A program made the position numbers and the translations under genes. The notes beneath the pieces are model-generated. The model ran no database searches and was not told where the DNA came from. It saw only the letters and a program-made list of their open reading frames with translations. A stretch of 64,000 bases of DNA from Erysipelotrichaceae bacterium (GTDB lineage: Bacteria > Bacillota_I > Bacilli_A > RFN20 > CAG-449): contig SVBA01000002.1 of the NCBI GenBank assembly GCA_015059095.1, positions 62,001 to 126,000 of the forward strand, read 5' to 3'. Positions 45,079 to 52,603 of the stretch are shown one piece after another (the stretch's first letter is position 1; every line of letters begins with the position of its first letter).

Positions 45079-45795
45079 ATGGGAAGAGCACATGAAGTTA
45101 GAGCAAAATCGATGGCAGCATCTGCAGCAGCAAGATCTGCATTATTCTTAAGAGCATCAAAAGAAATTTATATGGCAGCAAAAGCTGGTGAACCAGATCC
45201 ACAAAACAACTTAGCATTAAGATCTGCTATTGAAAAATGGAGAGGTCAAAATGTTACTAAGGATGTAATTGAAAGAGCTATCCAAAAAGCAAAAGGTGGT
45301 TCTGCTGAATCTTATACTGCTGGTAGATATGAAGGTTTCGGCGCTGGTGAATCTCAATTAATCGTTGATACTTTATCAGACAATACTACTAGAGCATTCG
45401 TTGAAGTTAGAAATGCATTTAACAAAAAAGGTAGAAACTTAGGAAACCCAGGTTCAGTATCATTTAACTTTACAGAATTAGGTGTTTTAGAATTTGATGG
45501 AACTAATAGAGATGAAATTGAAGAAACATTAATTATGGCTGATGTTGATGTTAACTCAGTAGAATGTGATGAAGATTTCATTACTGTCACTACTGCTCCT
45601 ACTGCATTAAATGCAGCAAAAGAAGCATTAGCAGATTTAGGAATTACTGAATTTGATACTTGTGAAATCAAAATGGTTCCAAATGAATTAGTAACATTAA
45701 ATGCTGAAGATGAAGAAAAATTTAAAGCATTATTAAACATGTTATCTGAATGTGAAGATGTTCAAAACGTTTATCACAATGTTAAATTATCTTAA
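45079..45795 (+). CDS. YebC/PmpR-family protein
   Basis: This 238-residue protein is a typical YebC family member, with the segment GRAHEVRAKSMAASAAARSA at the start and WRGQNVTKDVIERAIQKAKG following. Family members were annotated as transcription regulators, and more recently one branch has been tied to relieving ribosome stalling. TATAAT at 45040-45045 may be its -10 box. AAAGGAG precedes the ATG, and a terminator follows. Confidence 0.92.
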   Translation: MGRAHEVRAKSMAASAAARSALFLRASKEIYMAAKAGEPDPQNNLALRSAIEKWRGQNVTKDVIERAIQKAKGGSAESYTAGRYEGFGAGESQLIVDTLSDNTTRAFVEVRNAFNKKGRNLGNPGSVSFNFTELGVLEFDGTNRDEIEETLIMADVDVNSVECDEDFITVTTAPTALNAAKEALADLGITEFDTCEIKMVPNELVTLNAEDEEKFKALLNMLSECEDVQNVYHNVKLS

Positions 45796-45810
45796 TTAAG
45801 TTAATTTACT

Positions 45811-45833
45811 AAACGACCTATATGGTCGTTTTT
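45811..45833 (+). terminator. Rho-independent terminator after yebC
   Basis: AAACGACC and GGTCGTTT form an 8-bp perfect stem around TATAT, followed by more T. The ribosome-binding site of the next gene begins soon after. Confidence 0.88.
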
Positions 45834-45854
45834 CTTTCAAAGGAAGGAGAAAAT

Positions 45855-46526
45855 ATGGATAAAGTAATTAAAACGAAAAGAAAAGCATTGAATGGAAAAT
45901 ATTATGATTTTCTATTTGAAGTCACTAAATATTTACAATCTCAAAATCTTACTAAATATGCTTTTTATAAGTTAAGAGATCAAGCAATTGAAGATATTTA
46001 TAATGCTCAAAATGAAGGTATTACAATAGAAAAAATCTATAAAAGAGGTTATGAATTACATTTTCAAAAAAAGGTTGAAAAATTACCTAAAATGGGTGTT
46101 TTAGAGCAAATTTCTAATATTTCTATGGTGGTATTTGTTTTATTTTCTATCTTACTATTATTTGTTTATTTATATCGTCTATTTGTTAAGGTTGAAACAT
46201 ATTATTCTCAAGGAATTAATTTATATATTAGTCTTGATAATTTGAGAAATATGGTTATTTATGGCTTTCTAGGATCTATATTTGCAACTTTTTTACAAAA
46301 GATAGATAAAAAAAGAAAATGGATACAGGCAAGTATCATCACTGGTGTAGGATTAGCGTTTTTAATTTTACTAATTGTTTTAGGAAATGTTGTCACTGAG
46401 AACATTAAACTAAATATGTTAATTATAGTTCCAGTTTTCTTAGCTTTAGGTATAGGATTTTATTTTTTAAATGATTTCCTTGCTAAAAAGAAATATTCTA
46501 ATAAAATCTTGAGTGAAAATGAATAG
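45855..46526 (+). CDS. Four-helix membrane protein, unknown
   Basis: A soluble N-terminal helical region of about 80 residues is followed by four membrane helices (about residues 88-113, 133-150, 160-183 and 189-212). I recognise no family with certainty; the layout recalls small membrane proteins of the DUF1129 type. The ATG has AGGAAGGAG upstream. An in-frame GTG at 45822 lies inside the yebC terminator and is rejected. Confidence 0.65.
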   Translation: MDKVIKTKRKALNGKYYDFLFEVTKYLQSQNLTKYAFYKLRDQAIEDIYNAQNEGITIEKIYKRGYELHFQKKVEKLPKMGVLEQISNISMVVFVLFSILLLFVYLYRLFVKVETYYSQGINLYISLDNLRNMVIYGFLGSIFATFLQKIDKKRKWIQASIITGVGLAFLILLIVLGNVVTENIKLNMLIIVPVFLALGIGFYFLNDFLAKKKYSNKILSENE

Positions 46527-46570
46527 TTTAAATTACTATTAGTAATTTTTATAAAAAATGAAAAAATTGA

Positions 46571-46599
46571 TTGAATTAGAGGTAATAATATTATATTAT
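46571..46599 (+). promoter_or_regulatory. Likely promoter of rplM-rpsI
   Basis: TTGAAT (46571-46576) and TATTAT (46594-46599) are separated by 17 bases, upstream of the structured rplM leader. Overlapping TATATT boxes make the precise -10 uncertain. Confidence 0.5.
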
Positions 46600-46606
46600 T
46601 ATATAC

Positions 46607-46646
46607 GGCACTAATTCGCCAATTGTAGTCCCGGTAAGACAACAAT
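46607..46646 (+). ncRNA. Structured rplM leader, candidate L13 leader element
   Basis: ATTGTAGTC (46622-46630) and GACAACAAT (46638-46646) can pair around CCGGTAA with one A-A mismatch, directly before the rplM ribosome-binding site. GGC (46607) and GCC (46618) can form a second small stem upstream. Position and shape fit the autoregulatory L13 leader known from low-GC Gram-positives. The assignment rests on position and pairing only. Confidence 0.5.
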
Positions 46647-46663
46647 AAAAGGAGAATAAAATT

Positions 46664-47104
46664 ATGCAAAGACAAACAACTATTGCAAAAGCCCAACAAA
46701 TCGAACGTAAATGGTACGTCGTAGATGCTACTAATTTAACATTAGGTAGATTAGCATCAGTTATCGCAAAATATTTAACAGGTAAAAATAAAGCAATTTA
46801 TACACCTAACGTAGACTGCGGTGATTATATTATTGTCGTTAACGCTGAAAAGGTAGCACTTTCAGGTGACGCAGACCACAAGAAAAACTATTACAACGTT
46901 TCACAATATCTTGGTGGTTTAAGAACACGTTCTTCAGGAACAATGAGAAAATTATATCCAGAAGAAATGATCGAAAGAGCAGTATGGGGTATGCTTCCAA
47001 AAGGTAGATTAGGTAGACAAATTTACAAAAAATTATTCGTTTACGCTGGTCCAGAACACTTACACGAAGCTCAACAACCAGAAGTTCTTGAAATCAAATA
47101 CTAG
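46664..47104 (+). CDS. rplM: 50S ribosomal protein L13
   Basis: L13 is an early-assembly large-subunit protein. The segments RKWYVVDATNLTLGRLAS near the N-terminus and ERAVWGMLPKGRLGRQIYKK near residues 105-124 are diagnostic. The length of 146 residues is normal. The TAG stop is fused to the rpsI site as TAGGAGG. Confidence 0.97.
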   Translation: MQRQTTIAKAQQIERKWYVVDATNLTLGRLASVIAKYLTGKNKAIYTPNVDCGDYIIVVNAEKVALSGDADHKKNYYNVSQYLGGLRTRSSGTMRKLYPEEMIERAVWGMLPKGRLGRQIYKKLFVYAGPEHLHEAQQPEVLEIKY

Positions 47105-47117
47105 GAGGAATTAAAGT

Positions 47118-47528
47118 ATGGCAGCTAAGAAAAAAGTAGAAAAAGTACAATACTACGGCACAGGTCGTAGAAAAGCCTCTGTAGCACGTGTATTCTTAAC
47201 AAACGGTACAGGTAAAATTGTTGTTAACGGTAGAGACGTTAATGAATATATGCCTTACGCTACATTAGTAATGGATTTAAAACAACCTCTTGAAATTACT
47301 AACACTACAGATAAATTTGACGTAAACTGCACAGTTAAAGGTGGCGGTTTCACAGGTCAAGCAGGTGCTATTAGATTAGGTATCACTCGTGCATTAATGA
47401 ACGTTTCAACAGACTTCAGAAGCCCATTAAAGGTTGCTGGTATGGTTACTAGAGATCCAAGAGCTAAAGAAAGAAAGAAATACGGTTTAAAAGCAGCGAG
47501 AAGAGCACCACAATTCTCAAAACGTTAG
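47118..47528 (+). CDS. rpsI: 30S ribosomal protein S9
   Basis: S9 extends its C-terminal tail to the P-site t[17 protein letters not shown] near the start and the terminal RAPQFSKR are hallmarks. At 136 residues it is slightly long because of a basic N-terminus. The terminator after it is part of a 45-bp sequence repeated at 48429. Confidence 0.97.
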   Translation: MAAKKKVEKVQYYGTGRRKASVARVFLTNGTGKIVVNGRDVNEYMPYATLVMDLKQPLEITNTTDKFDVNCTVKGGGFTGQAGAIRLGITRALMNVSTDFRSPLKVAGMVTRDPRAKERKKYGLKAARRAPQFSKR

Positions 47529-47545
47529 TCGTTATATTGATGGTA

Positions 47546-47590
47546 AGATTAAAGAAGTATATGAAGTTATCATGTACTTCTTTTTTTCTT
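47546..47590 (+). repeat. 45-bp direct repeat, copy 1, containing the rpsI terminator
   Basis: This segment contains an 11-bp hairpin (GAAGTATATGA with TCATGTACTTC, one G-U pair) and a T tract, so it is a functional terminator for rpsI. The same 45 bases occur without mismatch at 48429-48473, on the other side of the toxin-antitoxin pair. Confidence 0.92.
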
Positions 47591-47594
47591 AATA

Positions 47595-47626
47595 TAGACA
47601 AATATTTCTTCATATGATATCATATG
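47595..47626 (+). promoter_or_regulatory. Promoter and 16-bp palindromic operator of the MNT/HEPN pair
   Basis: TAGACA (47595-47600) and TATCAT (47618-47623) are spaced by 17 bases. The -10 box lies inside the perfect palindrome CATATGATATCATATG (47611-47626). A palindrome over the -10 of a toxin-antitoxin operon is a classic autoregulatory operator, here probably for the RHH-like domain of the antitoxin. Confidence 0.65.
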
Positions 47627-47644
47627 TTAAAGGAGGAACTAGTT

Positions 47645-48100
47645 ATGTCTTTTAATCAAAGTGAATATATAAGTAGATTTAATAAAGAAAATTATAAAAT
47701 GTATCAATTTAGGGTTAAAAAAACTGATGTTGATGTTCTAAATCATTTAAATAAAATAAAAAATAAAAATTCTTACATTCTTTCTTTAATAAATAATGAT
47801 ATTAATAATAATGTTTATACAATTAAAGAAATAAAAACAATCATTAAACCAATATTGAATAAGTATGGAATTTTTGAAATATATCTTTTTGGATCATATG
47901 CTAGAGGAGAAGCAAGAGAAAATAGTGATATAGATATTTATTGTGACAAAGGCAATATTAGAACCTTTATTGATCAAGGAATGCTTGAAGATGAATTAGA
48001 ACAAGCATTAAATAAAAAAATAGATATCATATTTACTACTTCTGAGATGAATGAAAATTTTAAAGAACAAATAATGGAGGATATGATTAAATTATGTTAG
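47645..48100 (+). CDS. MNT-type antitoxin nucleotidyltransferase with an N-terminal RHH-like domain
   Basis: The C-terminal part (about residues 60-151) is a minimal nucleotidyltransferase with LFGSYARGEARENSDIDIY, including Gly83-Ser84 and the metal-binding Asp95 and Asp97. In type VII toxin-antitoxin systems such proteins silence the HEPN toxin by adding AMP groups to its tyrosine. The first 55 residues (YKMYQFRVKKTDVDVLNHL and on) look like a ribbon-helix-helix DNA-binding domain, which is not part of the minimal MntA protein. AAAGGAGG precedes the ATG. It overlaps the toxin gene by 7 bases. Confidence 0.85.
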   Translation: MSFNQSEYISRFNKENYKMYQFRVKKTDVDVLNHLNKIKNKNSYILSLINNDINNNVYTIKEIKTIIKPILNKYGIFEIYLFGSYARGEARENSDIDIYCDKGNIRTFIDQGMLEDELEQALNKKIDIIFTTSEMNENFKEQIMEDMIKLC

Positions 48101-48435
48101 ATGCTAAAGATTATAGTATATTAGTTCAAATAATTAAAAGATCAAATAGAATTTTAGAAAAAATAGAAAATATAAACATGAATGATTTTTCAATTAATGA
48201 AGATATTAAAGAAGTTGTTTGTTTTAATTTATTTCAAATAGGTGAATTAGCTAATGGGTTATCTAATGAGTTTGTAACAGTTAATAATGTTATTCCTTGG
48301 AAACAAATTATAGGTATGAGACATTGAATTGTTCATGGCTACGATACGATAAATTTAGAAATTGTTTGGAATACAGCAAGAGAAAGTATTCCAGTATTAA
48401 AAGATTATTGCAAAACAATAATTACTAGAGATTAA
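48094..48435 (+). pseudogene. HEPN toxin (HepT-like) interrupted by an in-frame TGA
   Basis: Read through one stop, this frame gives a 113-residue HEPN protein of the DUF86 type. The TGA at 48325-48327 falls inside the active-site motif: the sequence reads MRH-stop-IVHGYD where the family has MRNxIVHGY. The RX4HXY residues would be Arg76, His81 and Tyr83, so the truncated 77-residue product lacks the catalytic His and the Tyr modified by MNT. The frame after the stop stays intact to a TAA inside the second direct repeat. One base change would restore it. Confidence 0.82.
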
Positions 48436-48473
48436 AGAAGTATATGAAGTTATCATGTACTTCTTTTTTTCTT
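48429..48473 (+). repeat. 45-bp direct repeat, copy 2, terminator after the HEPN frame
   Basis: It is identical to 47546-47590, including the hairpin and T tract. The final TAA of the HEPN frame (48433-48435) lies within it. Together the two copies bracket the 838 bases that hold the toxin-antitoxin pair. Confidence 0.92.
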
Positions 48474-48495
48474 TTAAAAATGGTAATCTTAATAT

Positions 48496-49059
48496 ATGGA
48501 AAAACTTATTAATTTAATTAAAGAAAAACAAGATAGACCGCTTATTATTGGAATTGATGGAAGATGTGGAAGTGGAAAAACAACTTTAAGTAATTATTTA
48601 AAGTCAGTTTTAGACTGTGAGATTATTAGAATGGATCATTTCTTTTTACAAACTTTTCAAAGAACGGATAATAGATTAAAAGAAATTGGTGGAAACTTTG
48701 ATTATGAAAGATTTATTTCAGAAGTAAAAAATCCAATTAATAATAAAAAAGATATTTCTTATCAAGTATTTAATTGTTCTACTATGAGGCTTGAAGAAAG
48801 AGTAAATATTAATATAAATAAGATAATAGTAATAGAGGGAACATATTCTCTTCATCCATTAATTGAAGATATTTATGATATTAAAGTTTTTGTTAATATA
48901 GATAAAGATAAACAAATAAATAGAATTAAAATAAGAGATGGAGAAATTTTATTAAAAAGATTTATTAGTGAATGGATTCCTAAAGAAGAAGAGTATTTTA
49001 AAACTTATAATATTCTAGATAAAGTAGATATAGTAATGGAAGAAGTTGTTATTAAATAA
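48496..49059 (+). CDS. P-loop kinase, uridine kinase-like
   Basis: The 187-residue protein carries Walker A GIDGRCGSGKTT near residues 19-30, the segment IIRMDHFF typical of uridine kinase/phosphoribulokinase relatives, and a VIEGTYSLHP block near residue 114. It probably phosphorylates a nucleoside or a similar small molecule. The ATG lies 22 bases after the repeated terminator. No ribosome-binding site or promoter is obvious there, so expression may be low or leaderless. Confidence 0.78.
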   Translation: MEKLINLIKEKQDRPLIIGIDGRCGSGKTTLSNYLKSVLDCEIIRMDHFFLQTFQRTDNRLKEIGGNFDYERFISEVKNPINNKKDISYQVFNCSTMRLEERVNININKIIVIEGTYSLHPLIEDIYDIKVFVNIDKDKQINRIKIRDGEILLKRFISEWIPKEEEYFKTYNILDKVDIVMEEVVIK

Positions 49060-49070
49060 CTTCTTTTTAT
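49041..49070 (+). terminator. Rho-independent terminator overlapping the kinase gene end
   Basis: AGAAGTT and AACTTCT form a 7-bp stem around GTTATTAAAT, followed by TTTT. The stop codon lies within the hairpin. Confidence 0.75.
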
Positions 49071-49145
49071 TATCTTTAGATAAGAAATTTAAAAAATGTA
49101 AAAATACTTTTTCTAAAACAGAAGACTTTTTAGTGAAAAACACCG

Positions 49146-49215
49146 ACTCTACTGTGAGTAGAGTTGAGAGTAACCAAAAAGTAACTACCACCTATATATA
49201 AAATTAACATATAAT
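49146..49215 (+). promoter_or_regulatory. Inverted repeat and promoter region of the XRE locus
   Basis: ACTCTAC and GTAGAGT (49146-49164) form a 7-bp inverted repeat with a TGTGA centre. AGTAAC follows twice (near 49169 and 49180). TATAAT at 49210-49215 is a good -10 box, 25 bases before the XRE start. The inverted repeat is a plausible operator for the XRE protein itself. Confidence 0.5.
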
Positions 49216-49240
49216 TTGATTAAGAAGAGTGGTGATTATA

Positions 49241-49861
49241 ATGTTTAAGGAAAAATTAAAAGAATTAAGAGAAAAGAATAAAATATCTCAATATGAATTA
49301 AGTACAATTATTCATGTTTCTAGAGCTGCTATAGCAAAGTGGGAAAGTGGAAAAGGTATTCCAAATAAAGAGAATATAAAAGTTTTAGCAGATTATTTTA
49401 AAGTTAGTAAAGAGTATTTATTAGATATTGATGATTTATATCAAGAACTAAATAAAAGAGACAGAATAAAATCTAATTTAAAATATCATCTATCAGTTAT
49501 CTTTTTATCATTTCTTCTCTTACTCTTAACAGCAGTAGAATTATTTGTTTTTGTTAGAGAAGGGATATATATTGCAGATTCTCGTTATCACCCTAATTTA
49601 TCGATCTTATCTGTAATGCAAGGCTGGTCACTAATTCCTATAGGTATTTACATTATAATGATCATATTTAATATTTTATTTATGTACAATACTTGGGAAA
49701 TATCTAATAAGACTAGACTAATAATTACTGTAACTAGTTGTGTATTAGTATTAACATGTTATATTGTTTCTTTTGTTGTATCTTATAATTTAGTAAAACC
49801 TTATAACTATGGAATGTTTTGGAAACCACATTTTACAAAAGAGGGAGGTTGGTTTAAATGA
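49241..49861 (+). CDS. XRE-family regulator with a membrane-spanning C-terminal half
   Basis: Residues about 5-60 form an XRE helix-turn-helix (YELSTIIHVSRAAIAKWESG), followed by a short linker and three hydrophobic segments (about 83-103, 129-150 and 163-186). Such membrane-bound XRE proteins often sense signals at the envelope. The ATG at 49241 follows GGTG; two in-frame GTG codons upstream are less likely. Its TGA stop overlaps the next ATG as ATGA, coupling it to the secreted protein gene. Confidence 0.8.
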   Translation: MFKEKLKELREKNKISQYELSTIIHVSRAAIAKWESGKGIPNKENIKVLADYFKVSKEYLLDIDDLYQELNKRDRIKSNLKYHLSVIFLSFLLLLLTAVELFVFVREGIYIADSRYHPNLSILSVMQGWSLIPIGIYIIMIIFNILFMYNTWEISNKTRLIITVTSCVLVLTCYIVSFVVSYNLVKPYNYGMFWKPHFTKEGGWFK

Positions 49862-50601
49862 TTAAAAATATTTTGTTAACTTCATTGATGATAACTAATA
49901 GTACAATCAATGTTTATACACCTAATGGAACAAGTGTTAGTGTCTATCAATTTTCTGAATTCAATTCATCACAAATTAATGAACTTAATTTAGTATCAGA
50001 TAACTACTTTTTATCAGACATTAGAATTGCTTCGGCTTCTAGGATGTATAATTGTCACTCATATGCATTTTATTCACAAAATATAGATGAAAACGAATAT
50101 TGTATAGATGATGCTTATCTATATATTAATGATGGAAGTTACATAGAAGTACCATATTCACAAGTACAAGTAAGAGATAGAATTGTATATTTTGATGAAG
50201 ATGATAATATAGTACATTCAGGTGTAGTAAGAGGAACAACAGGACAAACACCTAATGGAGTATGTGGATATTCTAATACTGTATGGGTTCAATCTAAATG
50301 GGGATATTATGGATTATATGAACATAGAGGAGATCAGTGTCTATATACTAGTTTAATAAATGGTGGGACAGCAACTTATGTAAAATTTTATAGATATAAT
50401 ATGTCTCATACCCATAGTTATTCCTATGATGTATTTGATTCTAAATATCATTATTCATCATGTGAATGTGGAGAGGTTATAGTAGAACATACATTTGAAC
50501 TTCAATCAATATTTCCTTTAAGTAATGAGTATGATCCAAATTATATTCCTAGTTATGTATGTACATATTGTGGATATGTATCTAGAACTGGTGGATTATA
50601 G
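49858..50601 (+). CDS. Secreted papain-like cysteine protein with a C-terminal Cys/His module
   Basis: A short hydrophobic N-terminus may be a signal peptide. The core resembles NlpC/P60- or CHAP-like folds: MYNCHSYAFY places a candidate catalytic Cys66, and IVHSGVV a candidate His120, followed by WVQSKWGYYGLYEH. The final 70 residues hold HTHSYSY, CECG and CTYCG, like the Cys/His modules of the giant lipoprotein. A peptidoglycan or peptide cleavage role is possible but not shown. It is coupled to the membrane-bound XRE gene. Confidence 0.65.
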   Translation: MIKNILLTSLMITNSTINVYTPNGTSVSVYQFSEFNSSQINELNLVSDNYFLSDIRIASASRMYNCHSYAFYSQNIDENEYCIDDAYLYINDGSYIEVPYSQVQVRDRIVYFDEDDNIVHSGVVRGTTGQTPNGVCGYSNTVWVQSKWGYYGLYEHRGDQCLYTSLINGGTATYVKFYRYNMSHTHSYSYDVFDSKYHYSSCECGEVIVEHTFELQSIFPLSNEYDPNYIPSYVCTYCGYVSRTGGL

Positions 50602-50613
50602 GAGGAATAGTTT

Positions 50614-50667
50614 ATGAAGAATAGATATTTATTTATAGGTGATTTGACTTTTAGTATAGAAAATTAG
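50614..50667 (+). CDS. 17-codon ORF with a strong ribosome-binding site
   Basis: The ATG follows GGAGGAATAGTTT and the frame reads MKNRYLFIGDLTFSIEN before TAG. It sits between the papain-like and PPC genes. It could be a translated microprotein, a small leader peptide or the remnant of a deleted gene. There is no homology evidence. Confidence 0.3.
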   Translation: MKNRYLFIGDLTFSIEN

Positions 50668-50703
50668 AATTTGTTTAATTTTTATATGAGAGGAGGAAAT
50701 AAT

Positions 50704-51996
50704 ATGAAAAAAATAAATTTGCTAATTATTTTAGCTACTATTGTTAGTAGTTTTAATTGTATGAAATTCAATAACACAAAAAAGACATATGCCGAAGAAA
50801 TTGTACCTTATGGTTTAATACAACCTACTGACGGTTATGAAAATAATAATACTTTTACTAATGCTTATAATATTAATACAGGTAACTATAAAAACATATC
50901 TAATAATTCTTACCATAGTATTGATGCACTTATTAGTTCAAGTAGTGATGTGGATTATTTTACGTTTAATTTATATTGTAACACTACAGTTTCGATTGAA
51001 TTAACAGCTAGTAGTTCATCCGCTATTACATTATTGAATTATGATTTCATTTTATATAAACAAACTAATCAAATTGATCCTTTGTTGAGTACATCGGGTA
51101 TGACTCAAATTGTAAAAACTAGTGCAAACGGATTGAATGATTATTATTCTGGAACACTTGGTTATGGCACGTATTATATTAAAGTATATGGCAGTTCAAC
51201 TTCGGATTATAACAATTTAACACAATATAAATTGAATGTTACTAGAAATAAGAATGACAATAGAGGCTATAAAGATATATCTACATCGTATAAGCAACAA
51301 AATCCTAATTCTTATTATATATGGAAAAGTGATTTTCAAATAGCAAATAGTAATCAATATATTGGAAAGAGTATTGACTTTTTAGGATATACGTCTAGAT
51401 ATAAATTATTTGATGAAATATATAATAACGATGGTTTTCCTAATTACGGTGTTTTCTTATGGGGAAGAGATTTAAGAAATTCTCTAGTAAGTAAAATTAA
51501 TGAAGTATTGGAAAAATTGGAGGAATTAGAAAGTCAAATAGAAAGTAATGAGATAATTCAAACTGTTATTAATAAAGTTACTAATGTATTGTCTTTTATA
51601 GTAGGTGGAGAAGTTGTTGATGTCTTACTTATTAATGGTCTTAATCAATTTGCTAAATTCATATTTTATTTACTTTATCCAAAGTATGCTCTTGATGTAG
51701 AAAACTTGATTGGAGCTTATAGAACTTTGTTAGCTGCAACAGAAACTACTAGCGATACTTCAGATACAGAAGTAATATATTTCTTCATGGATATTGATAT
51801 TAACAAAGTAGGTAATGTTTATTCGTCAACTAATTATGTTTCGAATACGGTTTCAAAATATTCAATATTAAGGAAATATGATCATGATAAATTGTATGAT
51901 ATAATGGAAATATCAAAGGGAGATGGTACTTATTATCCTGTTTATGGAACAGTATCCTTAGGAAATCCATCTAATGATTTATTGAATTATATTTAA
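50704..51996 (+). CDS. Secreted protein with a PPC-like domain
   Basis: A signal peptide of about 32 residues (IILATIVSSFNCMKF) precedes a domain like the bacterial pre-peptidase C-terminal fold. That domain spans about residues 50-185: the segment NNTFTNAYNIN, then DVDYFTFNLYCN, then YGTYYIKVYGSS. The remaining 245 residues are unrecognised and include a helical stretch EVLEKLEELESQIESNE near residue 270. The ATG follows GAGGAGG; an earlier in-frame ATG at 50671 lacks a site. No protease domain is attached, which is unusual because PPC domains usually accompany peptidases. Confidence 0.7.
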   Translation: MKKINLLIILATIVSSFNCMKFNNTKKTYAEEIVPYGLIQPTDGYENNNTFTNAYNINTGNYKNISNNSYHSIDALISSSSDVDYFTFNLYCNTTVSIELTASSSSAITLLNYDFILYKQTNQIDPLLSTSGMTQIVKTSANGLNDYYSGTLGYGTYYIKVYGSSTSDYNNLTQYKLNVTRNKNDNRGYKDISTSYKQQNPNSYYIWKSDFQIANSNQYIGKSIDFLGYTSRYKLFDEIYNNDGFPNYGVFLWGRDLRNSLVSKINEVLEKLEELESQIESNEIIQTVINKVTNVLSFIVGGEVVDVLLINGLNQFAKFIFYLLYPKYALDVENLIGAYRTLLAATETTSDTSDTEVIYFFMDIDINKVGNVYSSTNYVSNTVSKYSILRKYDHDKLYDIMEISKGDGTYYPVYGTVSLGNPSNDLLNYI

Positions 51997-52020
51997 AAAA
52001 AGTGTTTAGGAGAAAATTAA

Positions 52021-52590
52021 ATGAAAAAGAAGCTAATTTTAGTTTTATTATTATTTTTATCATCTTGTTCTAGTGATAACTATAATGTAAGTGCATGTCA
52101 ATCATTTGTGGTGTCAAGTGATTCTATAAGGATAAATAATAAAGCTATTTTAAATTGTAATAAAGATGAATTTATTTTAGAAAATATTATTACTTTTAAA
52201 GGATTAGGTGAAACATATTATTACTCTTTCGTTATTACAGAAAATGGTAAATATGAGAAGTTAGATGATAATATTTATTCGGTTTTAACAACTTCTATAT
52301 CATATAAACTAAATATTTCTTATTTGGATAATTCAAAAGAAGAAGTGGATGAAACAGTTGAAAATTTTTTATTAGACCTAGATGAAACAGATGTAGATAA
52401 TTATTTTGTAAATCAAGATCAAAATGTTCTAAGAACTGGATTATATATTATTTCTGAACTATCTAATGAAAAAGTGACTCAATTGGTAAATGGAGAAGAA
52501 TTTTCATATACTATTCCAGAAAATGATCAAATTAAAAAGATGCTATATGCATCAAGTGAAAAAAATGTTTGTAGATTTATAGAGATTTGA
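52021..52590 (+). CDS. Small lipoprotein, unknown
   Basis: The 189-residue protein has a short signal peptide ending LSSC (about Cys16) and no recognised domain. The rest is acidic and probably beta-rich. It uses a TGA stop, rare in this window. It is adjacent to another lipoprotein of nearly the same size, with no clear sequence similarity by eye. Confidence 0.7.
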   Translation: MKKKLILVLLLFLSSCSSDNYNVSACQSFVVSSDSIRINNKAILNCNKDEFILENIITFKGLGETYYYSFVITENGKYEKLDDNIYSVLTTSISYKLNISYLDNSKEEVDETVENFLLDLDETDVDNYFVNQDQNVLRTGLYIISELSNEKVTQLVNGEEFSYTIPENDQIKKMLYASSEKNVCRFIEI

Positions 52591-52603
52591 GGTGATAATG
52601 ATT

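Noticed and set aside
48325-48327. TGA read as tryptophan (Mycoplasma code), which would rescue the HEPN frame
   Set aside because: Tryptophan is written TGG throughout, and TGA ends several genes in sensible places (23020, 49861, 52590 and 56154). The standard code applies.
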